A stretch of 6,048 nt of DNA from JAEUPI01 sp035764445 (GTDB lineage: Bacteria; Pseudomonadota; Gammaproteobacteria; Burkholderiales; Burkholderiaceae_C): assembly GCA_035764445.1 (NCBI GenBank), contig DASTZF010000446.1, positions 1 to 6,048 of the forward strand. The letters are read 5' to 3'. The translations under genes and the position numbers were made by a program. The notes below the pieces were generated by a model that did no database searches, was not told the origin of the DNA, and saw only the letters and a program-made list of their open reading frames with translations. Shown here piece by piece: positions 1 through 5,711 of the stretch. Position 1 is the stretch's first letter; each line of letters starts with the position of its first letter.

Positions 1-803
1 CTGCCGCGGGAACTGATGCCACGACTCATCAGCTGCACCACTTCGTCGAGCGGCCAGTCGGCCACACCCGCCTCACCGCCGTCGGCCAACGACGGCGCGT
101 ACCAATGCTGGTTGGGGATCAGGCCACCGCTCAGCTCGATCGCCGAACGCGTGGCCCCGAAAATGTTGCGCGGTGCGTGGCAGGCGTCGCAGTGGCCGAG
201 TCCGCGCACAAGATAGGCGCCACGGTTCCATCGCTCGGACTGATTTGCCAGACGCTCGAACGTGCGCGGCGCGAAGAACAGTGCGCGCCACACCGCGAGG
301 GCAGGCTGCATGTCGTAGGGGAAGCGCAGTGCGTGCGGTTGGTTCGGCTGCTGGGCTGGCGCCTGGCTGCGCAAGAACGCATAGAGTGCGTCGGAATCGT
401 CGCGCGTGATCAGCGTGAAGCTCGGATATGGAAACGCGGGGTAGAGCAGCCGGCCGTCTTTCGAGCGGCCGTGGTGCATCGCGCGCCAGAAGTGCGCCGC
501 GTTCCAGCTGCCGATACCGGTCTTGACATCGGGCGTGAGGTTGCTCGCGTAGACGGTGCCGAACGGCGTGGGGATGCCCTTGCCGCCTGCGTAGGGTGCG
601 CCGCCGCGGTCCGTGTGGCAGCCGCTGCAGTTGCCGGCGCGCGCCAGGTACGCACCACGCTCAATCTGCCCGGCGGTGGAGGCGGGTTCGGCCTGGACTA
701 CGGGAATCGCTGCTTCGCCTCGCACATTGAGCCACCACACCAGCGTCGCGGCCACGAGCAGACAACCGAACAGTAGGACGACAGCGCGAACCAGCCTGCG
801 CAT
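1..803 (-). CDS. AdhB-type multiheme cytochrome c, 3' end outside window (partial)
   Basis: The frame is open from an ATG at 803 to the left edge: 267 codons and no stop. Seen: a hydrophobic N-terminal segment (residues 5-26) that should act as signal peptide or membrane anchor, then two CXXCH heme c sites, CSGCH at 59-63 and CDACH at 205-209. Other family-like stretches are RGAYLARAGNC, a GGKGIPTPFGTVYASNLTPD block, a possible Met ligand at 109 in AMHHG, and LYPAFPYPSFT. These match the cytochrome subunits of membrane-bound alcohol, aldehyde or gluconate dehydrogenases, which normally have about 400-470 residues and three hemes; the third heme would lie in the missing part. Inferred role: passing electrons from a periplasmic dehydrogenase to the quinone pool or an oxidase. 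The start follows the c4 cytochrome stop by 9 nt with only a weak ribosome site (GAGTAAGA), which suggests one operon and translational coupling. The exact enzyme partner is not visible. Confidence 0.88.
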   Translation of the reverse strand, partial: MRRLVRAVVLLFGCLLVAATLVWWLNVRGEAAIPVVQAEPASTAGQIERGAYLARAGNCSGCHTDRGGAPYAGGKGIPTPFGTVYASNLTPDVKTGIGSWNAAHFWRAMHHGRSKDGRLLYPAFPYPSFTLITRDDSDALYAFLRSQAPAQQPNQPHALRFPYDMQPALAVWRALFFAPRTFERLANQSERWNRGAYLVRGLGHCDACHAPRNIFGATRSAIELSGGLIPNQHWYAPSLADGGEAGVADWPLDEVVQLMSRGISSRG

Positions 804-812
804 AGTTCTTAC

Positions 813-1559
813 TCAGGGCAAGTCACTCCCGCACGGCGTCGGCAGCGGCCGGGCGAGCTGTGCCGTGGGGGCGGCAGCCGCCGGCACGGGCTGCGACGAT
901 AACCATGCGGCGATATCGTTGAGGTCCTGGGGCGACATGCGCGACACGATTTGGCTCATGCAGTCGGGCGCGCGTGTGCGCCGCACGCCGACACGCCACG
1001 AGCCAAACTGCAGTTGTAGATATTCGCGCGGCAAGCCGAGTAGACCCGGGATCGCTGGTAGTGCCCCGGTCAACGCCACACCGTGGCAGCGCGCGCATGC
1101 CGGTACACCCAATTCGCTATCGCCATGGCGCACCAAACCCTCGCCGCGCGCAAGTTGCGTCTGAGTGACGTCGGTCGCGGGCCGCGCCGGCGGGTAGGGC
1201 AGGTCAAGGGCAGCAAAGTACTGCGCGATCTCCTGCAGATAGGAATCAGTCATGTGGTCGACGAAATAAGCCATTGTGGGATTGCTGCGCCGACCGTCCC
1301 GGAACGCGAGCAGCTGGTTGTATAGGTATGCGGCCGGTTTGCCGGCGATACGCGGAAAGAAGCCCTGCGTGGTAGCGCGGCCCTCCGGACCGTGGCACAC
1401 CATGCACGGCTGCATTCGCTGACCGATCGTGTCGGGGATGTCAGCAGTAAACGCGACCGGTGCCGCGAAGCCCAGCGCCACGAAAGCAAGGCGGAGCCAA
1501 CCATTGCGAAAAGTTGACAACACGGCGGGTGGCGATCTGGATCGTTGTGTTGGCCTCAA
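813..1559 (-). CDS. Cytochrome c4-like diheme protein
   Basis: This is a secreted diheme cytochrome of up to 248 residues. A hydrophobic signal peptide lies at about 20-38 with likely cleavage near 39. Two c-type heme sites are visible, CMVCH at 52-56 and CARCH at 155-159. Each is followed by a c4-style segment that could supply an axial Met: M96 in RSNPTMAYF and M201 in DCMSQIVSRM. Each domain ends in a helix ending IAQYFAAL or IAAWLSSQP. Length and two-domain repeat fit cytochrome c4, a periplasmic electron shuttle. It precedes the AdhB-type cytochrome on the same strand, so both probably serve one dehydrogenase. The start is uncertain. The frame opens with TTG at 1559, just after an in-frame TAA; GTG at 1520 or TTG at 1517 would give a more usual signal peptide, and the first 13 codons have atypically low third-position GC. 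No good ribosome site precedes any of the three. Confidence 0.88.
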   Translation of the reverse strand: MRPTQRSRSPPAVLSTFRNGWLRLAFVALGFAAPVAFTADIPDTIGQRMQPCMVCHGPEGRATTQGFFPRIAGKPAAYLYNQLLAFRDGRRSNPTMAYFVDHMTDSYLQEIAQYFAALDLPYPPARPATDVTQTQLARGEGLVRHGDSELGVPACARCHGVALTGALPAIPGLLGLPREYLQLQFGSWRVGVRRTRAPDCMSQIVSRMSPQDLNDIAAWLSSQPVPAAAAPTAQLARPLPTPCGSDLP

Positions 1560-1923
1560 CGCTGTTTAGAGGCGCGTGGCGTGCCCAGCGCGTAGAGGCT
1601 TAGCTCCATTTGACCCTGCGGACGAAGAATAAGCGCATGTTCCCACCATGGTGCGCTTCTCTTTTCCCCGCTGAGGTCCGCGGGATAGACGTTACGACCA
1701 GATCGTCATGGCACCGCTCACCGCTCTCGCGCTGGCATGAGACGGGTACATACACCGCTTGCGGCGGAGTACCAGCGCCAGCCAGCGTCGGCCGGCTAGA
1801 TCTGGGAAGGCGCGATCTGATGTTCGGCGCTCGCAACAGCCAATTCGGGCTGCATCAGATCACCCTCCGAGATAGGCTTGCACACGCTCCTCGTTGAAGC
1901 AGGGAACGCTAGCATGGCCCGCT
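1560..1923. other. Gene-poor stretch with coding-like scraps
   Basis: No convincing full gene is visible between the TRAP operon and the cytochrome pair. On the minus strand, just after the dctM stop, one short frame ends ...NEERVQAYLGG-stop (about 1870-1920), resembling a natural C-terminus. It overlaps a GGAGGG ribosome-site-like element, followed by an ATG at about 1860 that opens only 19 codons before TAG. A second stop-to-stop minus frame of about 47 codons ends ...GTPRASKQR-stop and overlaps the TTG at 1559, but it has no start codon. Third-position GC in these scraps is mixed, unlike the real genes nearby. They may be remnants of deleted genes or chance. No U-tract terminator for the TRAP operon was recognised here. 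Confidence 0.4.
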
Positions 1924-3213
1924 TCACCCGAGCACGTAGTGCGGTATCCAGGACGCGAGGCCCGGGACGAGGATCACCAGCACCATCACCAGCGTCTCGG
2001 CGAGCATGAACCACCACACGTGGCGGTTGGTCTCCGAGAACGACGCCTTGGCGATGCTCGTTGTCACGAACAGCAAGGGCGCGGTCGGCGGCGACACGGC
2101 GCCGATCTGGTTGCACATCACCATCACGAGCCCCATCTGGAACGGGTCGATGTGATAGCGCCGGGTGATCTCGATGGCCACCGGCGCGAAGACAAGCAGG
2201 ATGGCGAGCGAGTCGACGAAGGTGCCCAGCACCACCATCACCGCCGCCACGAGGAGCAGCACGGCCGTCGGATTGCTCGACACCGAGGTGACGAAGGCCA
2301 CAGCCTGCTCGTTGAACTGAAGATAGGAGAGCAGCCAGCCCGAGCCGCCGGCCACGGCGATGATGCCTGACACCATTGTCGTCATGACGGCCGACTCGAC
2401 CAGAATCCCGGGCAGGTCGCGCCAACGGATGCGGCGGTACACGAACATGCCAATGCCGAGCGCGTAGATGCACGCGACGACGCCGGCCTCGGTGGCGGTG
2501 AACACGCCGCTCAGGATGCCCCCCACGATGATCACCGGCCCGAGCAGCGCTGGCCACACCTCGCGCGTCACCTCCCACAGCGCGCGCCACTCGAAGCGGC
2601 CATGCACGACGCGCAGCTCGGGATAGTCGGGGAGCCAGCTATAGAGCTTGACGGTCGCCATGAGGAACAGGCCGACCAGGATGCCGGGGATGATGCCGCC
2701 CAGGAACAGTCCGCCGATGGATACCTGCGCGATGGCGCCGTAGACCACCATCACCATGCTCGGCGGGATGATGGCGCCGATGGTGCCCGACGTGGCGATG
2801 AGCGCGGCCGCGAAGCCCGGTTTGTAGCCGGCCTGCTTCATGGTGGGGATGACGATCGACGAGATCGCCGACGCGTCGGCGGTGGACGAGCCCGAGATGC
2901 CGGCGAACACCATGCAGGCCACCACCGCCGCATGCGCCAGGCCCGCACGCAGATGACCCACCAGCACATGCGAAAAGCGCACAAGCTGCCCGCTGATGCC
3001 GGCGGCCGACATCAGCACGCCGGCCAGGATGAAGTACGGCAGCGCGAGCAGCGTGAACGAGTCGAGCTGCACGAACATCTTCTGCGCATAGAGCGGCAGC
3101 ACGAGCCCCGGCACGGCCGCGATGCCCACGTAGCCCGTGAGCGCGATGGCGAGCAGGATCGGGATGCCCAGCAGCATCGCTATCAGCATCAGCCCGAACA
3201 GTAGCCAGATCAC
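1924..3213 (-). CDS. dctM: TRAP transporter large permease subunit DctM
   Basis: This encodes the large membrane subunit (429 residues, the usual family length) of a tripartite ATP-independent periplasmic transporter. It forms the ion-coupled translocation channel in the inner membrane. Almost the whole chain is hydrophobic segments, about 12 expected. Family signatures are visible: FAGISGSSTADASA at 103-116, followed by IPTM and GY, SGTIGAIIPPS at 142-152, and a matching C-terminal half motif NQIGAVSPPTAPLLF at 368-382. The start is GTG at 3213, four bases after the dctQ stop, with a GGGTGA ribosome site inside the dctQ end; the next Met is at residue 9, inside the first membrane helix, so GTG is preferred. 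It is the last gene of the dctPQM unit, and dctQ and dctM are almost certainly translationally coupled. Substrate choice is set by DctP, not by this protein. Confidence 0.95.
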   Translation of the reverse strand: MIWLLFGLMLIAMLLGIPILLAIALTGYVGIAAVPGLVLPLYAQKMFVQLDSFTLLALPYFILAGVLMSAAGISGQLVRFSHVLVGHLRAGLAHAAVVACMVFAGISGSSTADASAISSIVIPTMKQAGYKPGFAAALIATSGTIGAIIPPSMVMVVYGAIAQVSIGGLFLGGIIPGILVGLFLMATVKLYSWLPDYPELRVVHGRFEWRALWEVTREVWPALLGPVIIVGGILSGVFTATEAGVVACIYALGIGMFVYRRIRWRDLPGILVESAVMTTMVSGIIAVAGGSGWLLSYLQFNEQAVAFVTSVSSNPTAVLLLVAAVMVVLGTFVDSLAILLVFAPVAIEITRRYHIDPFQMGLVMVMCNQIGAVSPPTAPLLFVTTSIAKASFSETNRHVWWFMLAETLVMVLVILVPGLASWIPHYVLG

Positions 3214-3217
3214 GGCC

Positions 3218-3700
3218 TCACCCGTGCATGGCGCGCAGGCACCAGCCAGCGATGCGCTCGGCCGCGAGCAGTGCCAGGTAGGCGCCGCCGGCGATCATCG
3301 CGGCGTACGGCCAGCTCATTGGGATCTCGAGACCTGGCGAATCCTGCAGCGCCGCGACGCGGGCCACCTGCCAGCCCAGCACGACCAGCGACACGGCGAA
3401 GGCGAGCCACAGCAGCTCGACGCCCAGGTCAAAGGCGGCGCGCAGCCAGCGCGGATACAGGTCACGCAGGCTCTCGATGAACAGGTGCGCGCCGCGTCGA
3501 TAGGCCACCGGGATCCCCAGGAAGACGATCCAGATATGGCCGAAGACCTGCGCCTCCTCGCTCCAGCTCAGCGACGAGTTGAGCGCGAAGCGGTGGAACA
3601 CCTGCAACGCGCCCACCAGCACCATCGCGGCGAGGATTCCCGCCACGAGAGACTCGACCGCACGATCGACGGCCGCCAGCGCGAGCCGGACGGCGCTCAT
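3218..3700 (-). CDS. dctQ: TRAP transporter small permease subunit DctQ
   Basis: This is the small membrane subunit (160 residues) that supports DctM in the inner membrane. Four hydrophobic helices are visible at about 15-36, 52-67, 87-110 and 130-150. Conserved DctQ-type features include the helix pair carrying VFHRFALN then SLSWSEEA (44-50), YRRGAHL at 67-73 and SPGLEIPMSWPY at 121-132. The frame is open for 40 more codons upstream, but that extension overlaps the 3' end of dctP, is Arg/Ser/Pro-rich and looks like the antiframe of that gene. The ATG at 3700 is therefore chosen, with a modest GGGG ribosome site just before it. It starts 46 nt after the dctP stop and ends 4 nt before dctM. 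Confidence 0.93.
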   Translation of the reverse strand: MSAVRLALAAVDRAVESLVAGILAAMVLVGALQVFHRFALNSSLSWSEEAQVFGHIWIVFLGIPVAYRRGAHLFIESLRDLYPRWLRAAFDLGVELLWLAFAVSLVVLGWQVARVAALQDSPGLEIPMSWPYAAMIAGGAYLALLAAERIAGWCLRAMHG

Positions 3701-3746
3701 CGCGATCCCCAGCGGCCACGGCCACGAAGGTGCGCTCTCTCGCGGC

Positions 3747-4742
3747 TCATTGCGCCGCGCGGATCTTCGCGAGCAGCGACTCGGCGCCGAACTCCTTCGC
3801 CAACTCGTCCTGCGCGGCAAGCGCGGCCTTCTGCAGCGGGCCGGTGTCGATCTCGGTGACCTTCATGCCCGCCTTCTTCACCGCGGCCAACGCTTCGGCT
3901 TCGCGCTCTGGCGCCATCTGCCGCACGGTCTGCGCGCCCTGCCTGGCCGCTGCCTGGAGCAACTCCTGCTCCTTGGGCGTGAGCTTTTTCCACTCGGGCA
4001 GCGAGTACACGAGGAACGTCGGATCCATGAGATGGCGCGTGAGCGCGATGCAGCACGCGACCTCGTTGAACTTGAACGACAGCGTCGTGGCCGCGGTGTG
4101 CTCGTAGCCGTCGAGCACGCCGCTCTGCAGCGAGGTGTAGATCTCGCCGAAGTTCATCGGCGTCGCGTTGGCGCCCATGGCGTTGACGGCCGCGACGAAG
4201 ACCTTGGTCGGGATGGTGCGGATCTTCAGGCCCTTGAGGTCGGCCGCTGTCTTGACCTCCTTCTTGGCCGTCACCACGTTGCGGTAACCCCAGCTCACGC
4301 TCCAGGCCAGCACCTTGAAGCCGGCCTTCTCCATGTCCTGCTCGAGTTCCTTGCCGACCGGGCCGTCGAGCACCGTGGTCGCATGCTCGTAGCTCTTCCA
4401 GAGGAACGGCAGGCCAAGCACGCCCAGGCGCTTGACGAAGGAGGCGTACTCGGCCGGCCCGCCGCTCGTGGCCGACGCGCCCGAGCCGAGGCGCATCGCC
4501 TCGATCACCTCGCGCGTCTGGCCGAGCTGGCTGGCGGGAAAGACCTTGGCCTCGACGGTGTCCGAATGTGCGTTGACGTGGTCGGCGAACTGCACAGCGA
4601 GCATCGTGTTGTCGACGTTCGTGTCGTTCGGGCCGGCCGTATGGATGCGCACCAGCTTCTTCGAGGTTTGCCCTGCGGCGGGCGCCGTGCCGAGGGTGGC
4701 GACCAGCGCGGCCGCGAGCAGCAGGACGAGGGAGCGCGACAT
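3747..4742 (-). CDS. dctP: TRAP transporter substrate-binding protein DctP
   Basis: This is the periplasmic solute receptor (331 residues) that delivers substrate to DctQM. A signal peptide occupies about residues 1-25, with likely cleavage near PAAGQ. Family features follow: the FPASQLGQTREVIEAMRLG block (68-86), GYRN with Arg154, ADLKGLKIRT with Arg175, and NFGEIYTSLQSGVLDGYE (197-214). In characterised DctP-family proteins the Arg of the K-[IL]-R motif salt-bridges the substrate carboxylate, so a carboxylate or sugar-acid ligand is likely; the exact solute cannot be read from sequence. A GTG two codons upstream (4748) keeps the frame open. The ATG at 4742 is preferred because GGAGG lies 5 nt before it, whereas that element overlaps the GTG. 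It is the first gene of dctPQM, and its promoter and a palindromic operator lie just upstream. Confidence 0.95.
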   Translation of the reverse strand: MSRSLVLLLAAALVATLGTAPAAGQTSKKLVRIHTAGPNDTNVDNTMLAVQFADHVNAHSDTVEAKVFPASQLGQTREVIEAMRLGSGASATSGGPAEYASFVKRLGVLGLPFLWKSYEHATTVLDGPVGKELEQDMEKAGFKVLAWSVSWGYRNVVTAKKEVKTAADLKGLKIRTIPTKVFVAAVNAMGANATPMNFGEIYTSLQSGVLDGYEHTAATTLSFKFNEVACCIALTRHLMDPTFLVYSLPEWKKLTPKEQELLQAAARQGAQTVRQMAPEREAEALAAVKKAGMKVTEIDTGPLQKAALAAQDELAKEFGAESLLAKIRAAQ

Positions 4743-4789
4743 GAGCACCTCCAGCGGCGGCGGGTCACCGGCTATTCGTGCGATGGAAC

Positions 4790-4816
4790 GCTATATTTGT
4801 CCAACAAATGTGTCAA
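4790..4816 (-). promoter_or_regulatory. Candidate promoter of the dctPQM operon
   Basis: Read on the minus strand, a perfect -35 hexamer TTGACA (4811-4816) is followed after 15 bases by TATAGC (4790-4795), a four-of-six match to -10. The spacing is one to two bases shorter than ideal, so the -10 call is weaker than the -35. The element lies about 50 bases before the dctP start and surrounds the palindrome at 4795-4809, an arrangement typical of repression by promoter occlusion. Confidence 0.5.
4795..4809. promoter_or_regulatory. FadR/GntR-type palindromic operator
   Basis: ATTTGTCCAACAAAT is a perfect inverted repeat with 6-bp arms and a 3-bp centre. Its core TTGT-CCA-ACAA fits the general TNGT-N3-ACNA pattern of FadR-subfamily (FCD-domain) GntR regulators, which often control sugar-acid and carboxylate uptake genes. 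It sits between the -35 and -10 candidates of dctPQM, so a bound repressor would block transcription until an inducer, plausibly the transported compound or a derivative, releases it. The regulator gene is not in this window. Palindrome: seen. Family assignment: inferred from the consensus. Confidence 0.65.
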
Positions 4817-4833
4817 CGGGATCGGCCGGTGGT

Positions 4834-4862
4834 CGCCCCGCACGCAGTCGGCGCGCGGGGCG
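4834..4862 (-). terminator. GC-rich hairpin after the pseudogenes, terminator candidate
   Basis: Arms CGCCCCGC (4834-4841) and GCGGGGCG (4855-4862) pair perfectly. After one mismatch, three more pairs form, closing a 5-nt loop. The hairpin lies 9 nt past the stop of the decayed gene at 4872 and upstream of the dctP promoter, where a terminator separating the two units would be expected. No T-run follows on the minus strand, so it is not a classical intrinsic terminator; it may only slow transcription or protect RNA ends. Confidence 0.4.
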
Positions 4863-4871
4863 GTGCCGCAC

Positions 4872-5206
4872 TCAATGGGTCTTGCCCTTAGGCTCTTCCA
4901 CCGCTGCGGCGGCCGTGCCGGTCGCGTGGAACACGACCTGCGTGGCCCGCAGGTCGCCCTGAGGGGCTGGCGGCGCATCATGATCACCACTGGCGCCGGG
5001 TTGCACTTGCCGTCGAGGACGGCCACTGCCCCCACCATGGCGCGGCAAATCGCGCTCGGCGGCAACATCGCCAGCTCGAGGCTCAGCTCGTTAGTGCGGT
5101 CGTAGTCCTCGAGCGGCTAGGTCCTTTCGAGCGTGCTGGCGAGCACGAGGTACTGGGCCACCATTTCCGCCAGGTTGAGTTTTTCGCGTGCGGGCAGATC
5201 CTTCAT
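4872..5206 (-). pseudogene. Unrecognised ~111-residue gene broken by TAG and a frameshift
   Basis: A good start is visible: AGGAGT (5213-5218), 6 nt, then ATG at 5206. The frame reads MKDLPAREKLNLAEMVAQY... for 29 codons to a TAG at 5117-5119. The same frame then continues with almost every codon ending in G or C (PLEDYDRTNELSLELA..., to about VVIMMRRQP), a strong coding signal. At a run of four G (4963-4966, C on the coding strand) the coding signature moves to another frame reading GDLRATQVVFHATGT... and ends ...EEPKGKTH-stop at 4872. The length from ATG to stop is 335 nt, one short of 112 codons, so a single-base loss in the homopolymer plus a CAG-to-TAG change would explain both lesions. 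I do not recognise the family. The N-terminal part looks helical and amphipathic; there is no signal peptide or membrane segment. Sequencing error is an alternative for the frameshift. Confidence 0.6.
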
Positions 5207-5266
5207 GGGATGACTCCTGCTGTCGGTATTCGGCCGCGAAAATACGGCTAGCGCGCTTTCAGCAGC

Positions 5267-5505
5267 AGTCCAGACGTGCTGCGCCTCTACCGTCCGGTTG
5301 TAGGTCTGGACATTCTTGAAACCCACGATGAACGAGGCCGCTGTGCCAAGCAGCACGGCCAGCGACCAGGGCAGTGCGATCCATTTCTGCCCCAGCAGCC
5401 GGTACAGGACCATCGGAAATGATCGCCAGAGCCAGCGCGGCATAGAGCCCTGCGTCGCATCCAATGGAGAAACTCCGAAAGCTTGTATGACTTGCTAATC
5501 TTCAT
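5267..5505 (-). pseudogene. Bestrophin-family channel, 5' fragment with two frameshifts
   Basis: Three consecutive frames give one coherent protein start. The first runs from ATG at 5505 (MKISKSYKLSEFLHWMRRR). After a shift near 5447-5451 the next frame reads LYAALALAIIS, and after another near 5414-5417 the third reads MVLYRLLGQKW and onward. The third part contains LLGTAASFIVGFKNVQTYN and RTVEAQHVW. This matches the bestrophin pattern in which a Gly-rich helix leads into F-[RK]-x3-x-Y-x-R-x2-E-A-x3-W. Bestrophins are about 300-residue inner-membrane anion or cation channels; only about 80 residues survive. Similarity stops near VWTA (about 5267), after which the frame runs into the leader of the next broken gene. 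Both shifts are in the +1 sense. The product cannot be functional unless the shifts are sequencing errors, and the C-terminal three quarters is missing in any case. Confidence 0.7.
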
Positions 5506-5548
5506 CGGCCGCTGTCCTGGTCGTTGCGGTTATGGGGATGGCCGACAA

Positions 5549-5662
5549 ATGGCTGCACAAGAACGCGGTGAACCGGCGCGCAAGGTTTGCGCATTGTGTC
5601 GGTGCCGGCTAGCGTATGAAAGGGACCGCGTTGAGGCCAAGGGCGGCGGGCTGCGAACCTGA
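5549..5662 (+). CDS. Possible small Cys-containing protein (37 residues)
   Basis: A short plus-strand frame from ATG to TGA carries KVCALCRCRLAYE and ends in GGGLRT. The C-x2-C-x-C cluster is reminiscent of half a zinc ribbon, but a second metal-ligand pair is absent. No clear ribosome site precedes the ATG, and the frame stays open upstream into sequence that is antisense to the bestrophin fragment. It could be a scrap of a larger gene, a tiny real ORF or chance. No function is proposed. Confidence 0.2.
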   Translation: MAAQERGEPARKVCALCRCRLAYERDRVEAKGGGLRT

Positions 5663-5693
5663 TCTGACTGTCGGTATGCTGTCGGAATCAGGT
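5657..5693. repeat. Inverted and direct repeats upstream of the HTH gene
   Basis: ACCTGAT (5657-5663) and ATCAGGT (5687-5693) form a perfect 7-bp inverted repeat. Between them CTGTCGG occurs twice (5668-5674 and 5679-5685), 11 bp apart, so both copies face the same side of the helix. TATGCT (5675-5680), a possible -10, lies at the centre. The cluster ends 18 bases before the start of the HTH protein and may be its own operator. No good -35 was found. Confidence 0.3.
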
Positions 5694-5711
5694 AACTCCG
5701 ATCGACAGCGA

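Noticed and set aside
105..776. A 223-codon plus-strand frame
   Set aside because: It lies opposite the AdhB-type cytochrome, whose minus-strand frame has two CXXCH sites and family motifs.
1600..1836. A 78-codon minus-strand frame in the gap
   Set aside because: Its composition is Arg/Ser/Pro-rich, third-position bias is absent, and there is no ribosome site or domain.
1796..2590. A 264-codon minus-strand frame overlapping the end of dctM
   Set aside because: It is the +1 shadow of dctM with repeated Arg/Gly/His and no recognisable domain; only its last 19 codons fall outside dctM.
2602..3204. A His/Asp/Gln-rich 200-codon plus-strand frame resembling a metal-binding protein
   Set aside because: It is antisense to dctM; the His and Asp richness is the mirror of Met, Val, Ile and Ala codons in a membrane protein.
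3701..3820. An N-terminal extension of dctQ by 40 codons
   Set aside because: It overlaps dctP, is Arg/Ser-rich, and family members start close to the first membrane helix.
3579..5105. A 508-codon plus-strand open frame
   Set aside because: It is the antisense of dctP and dctQ plus the promoter region. It is Arg/His/Gln/Leu-rich without any domain, while the minus strand has clear TRAP motifs.
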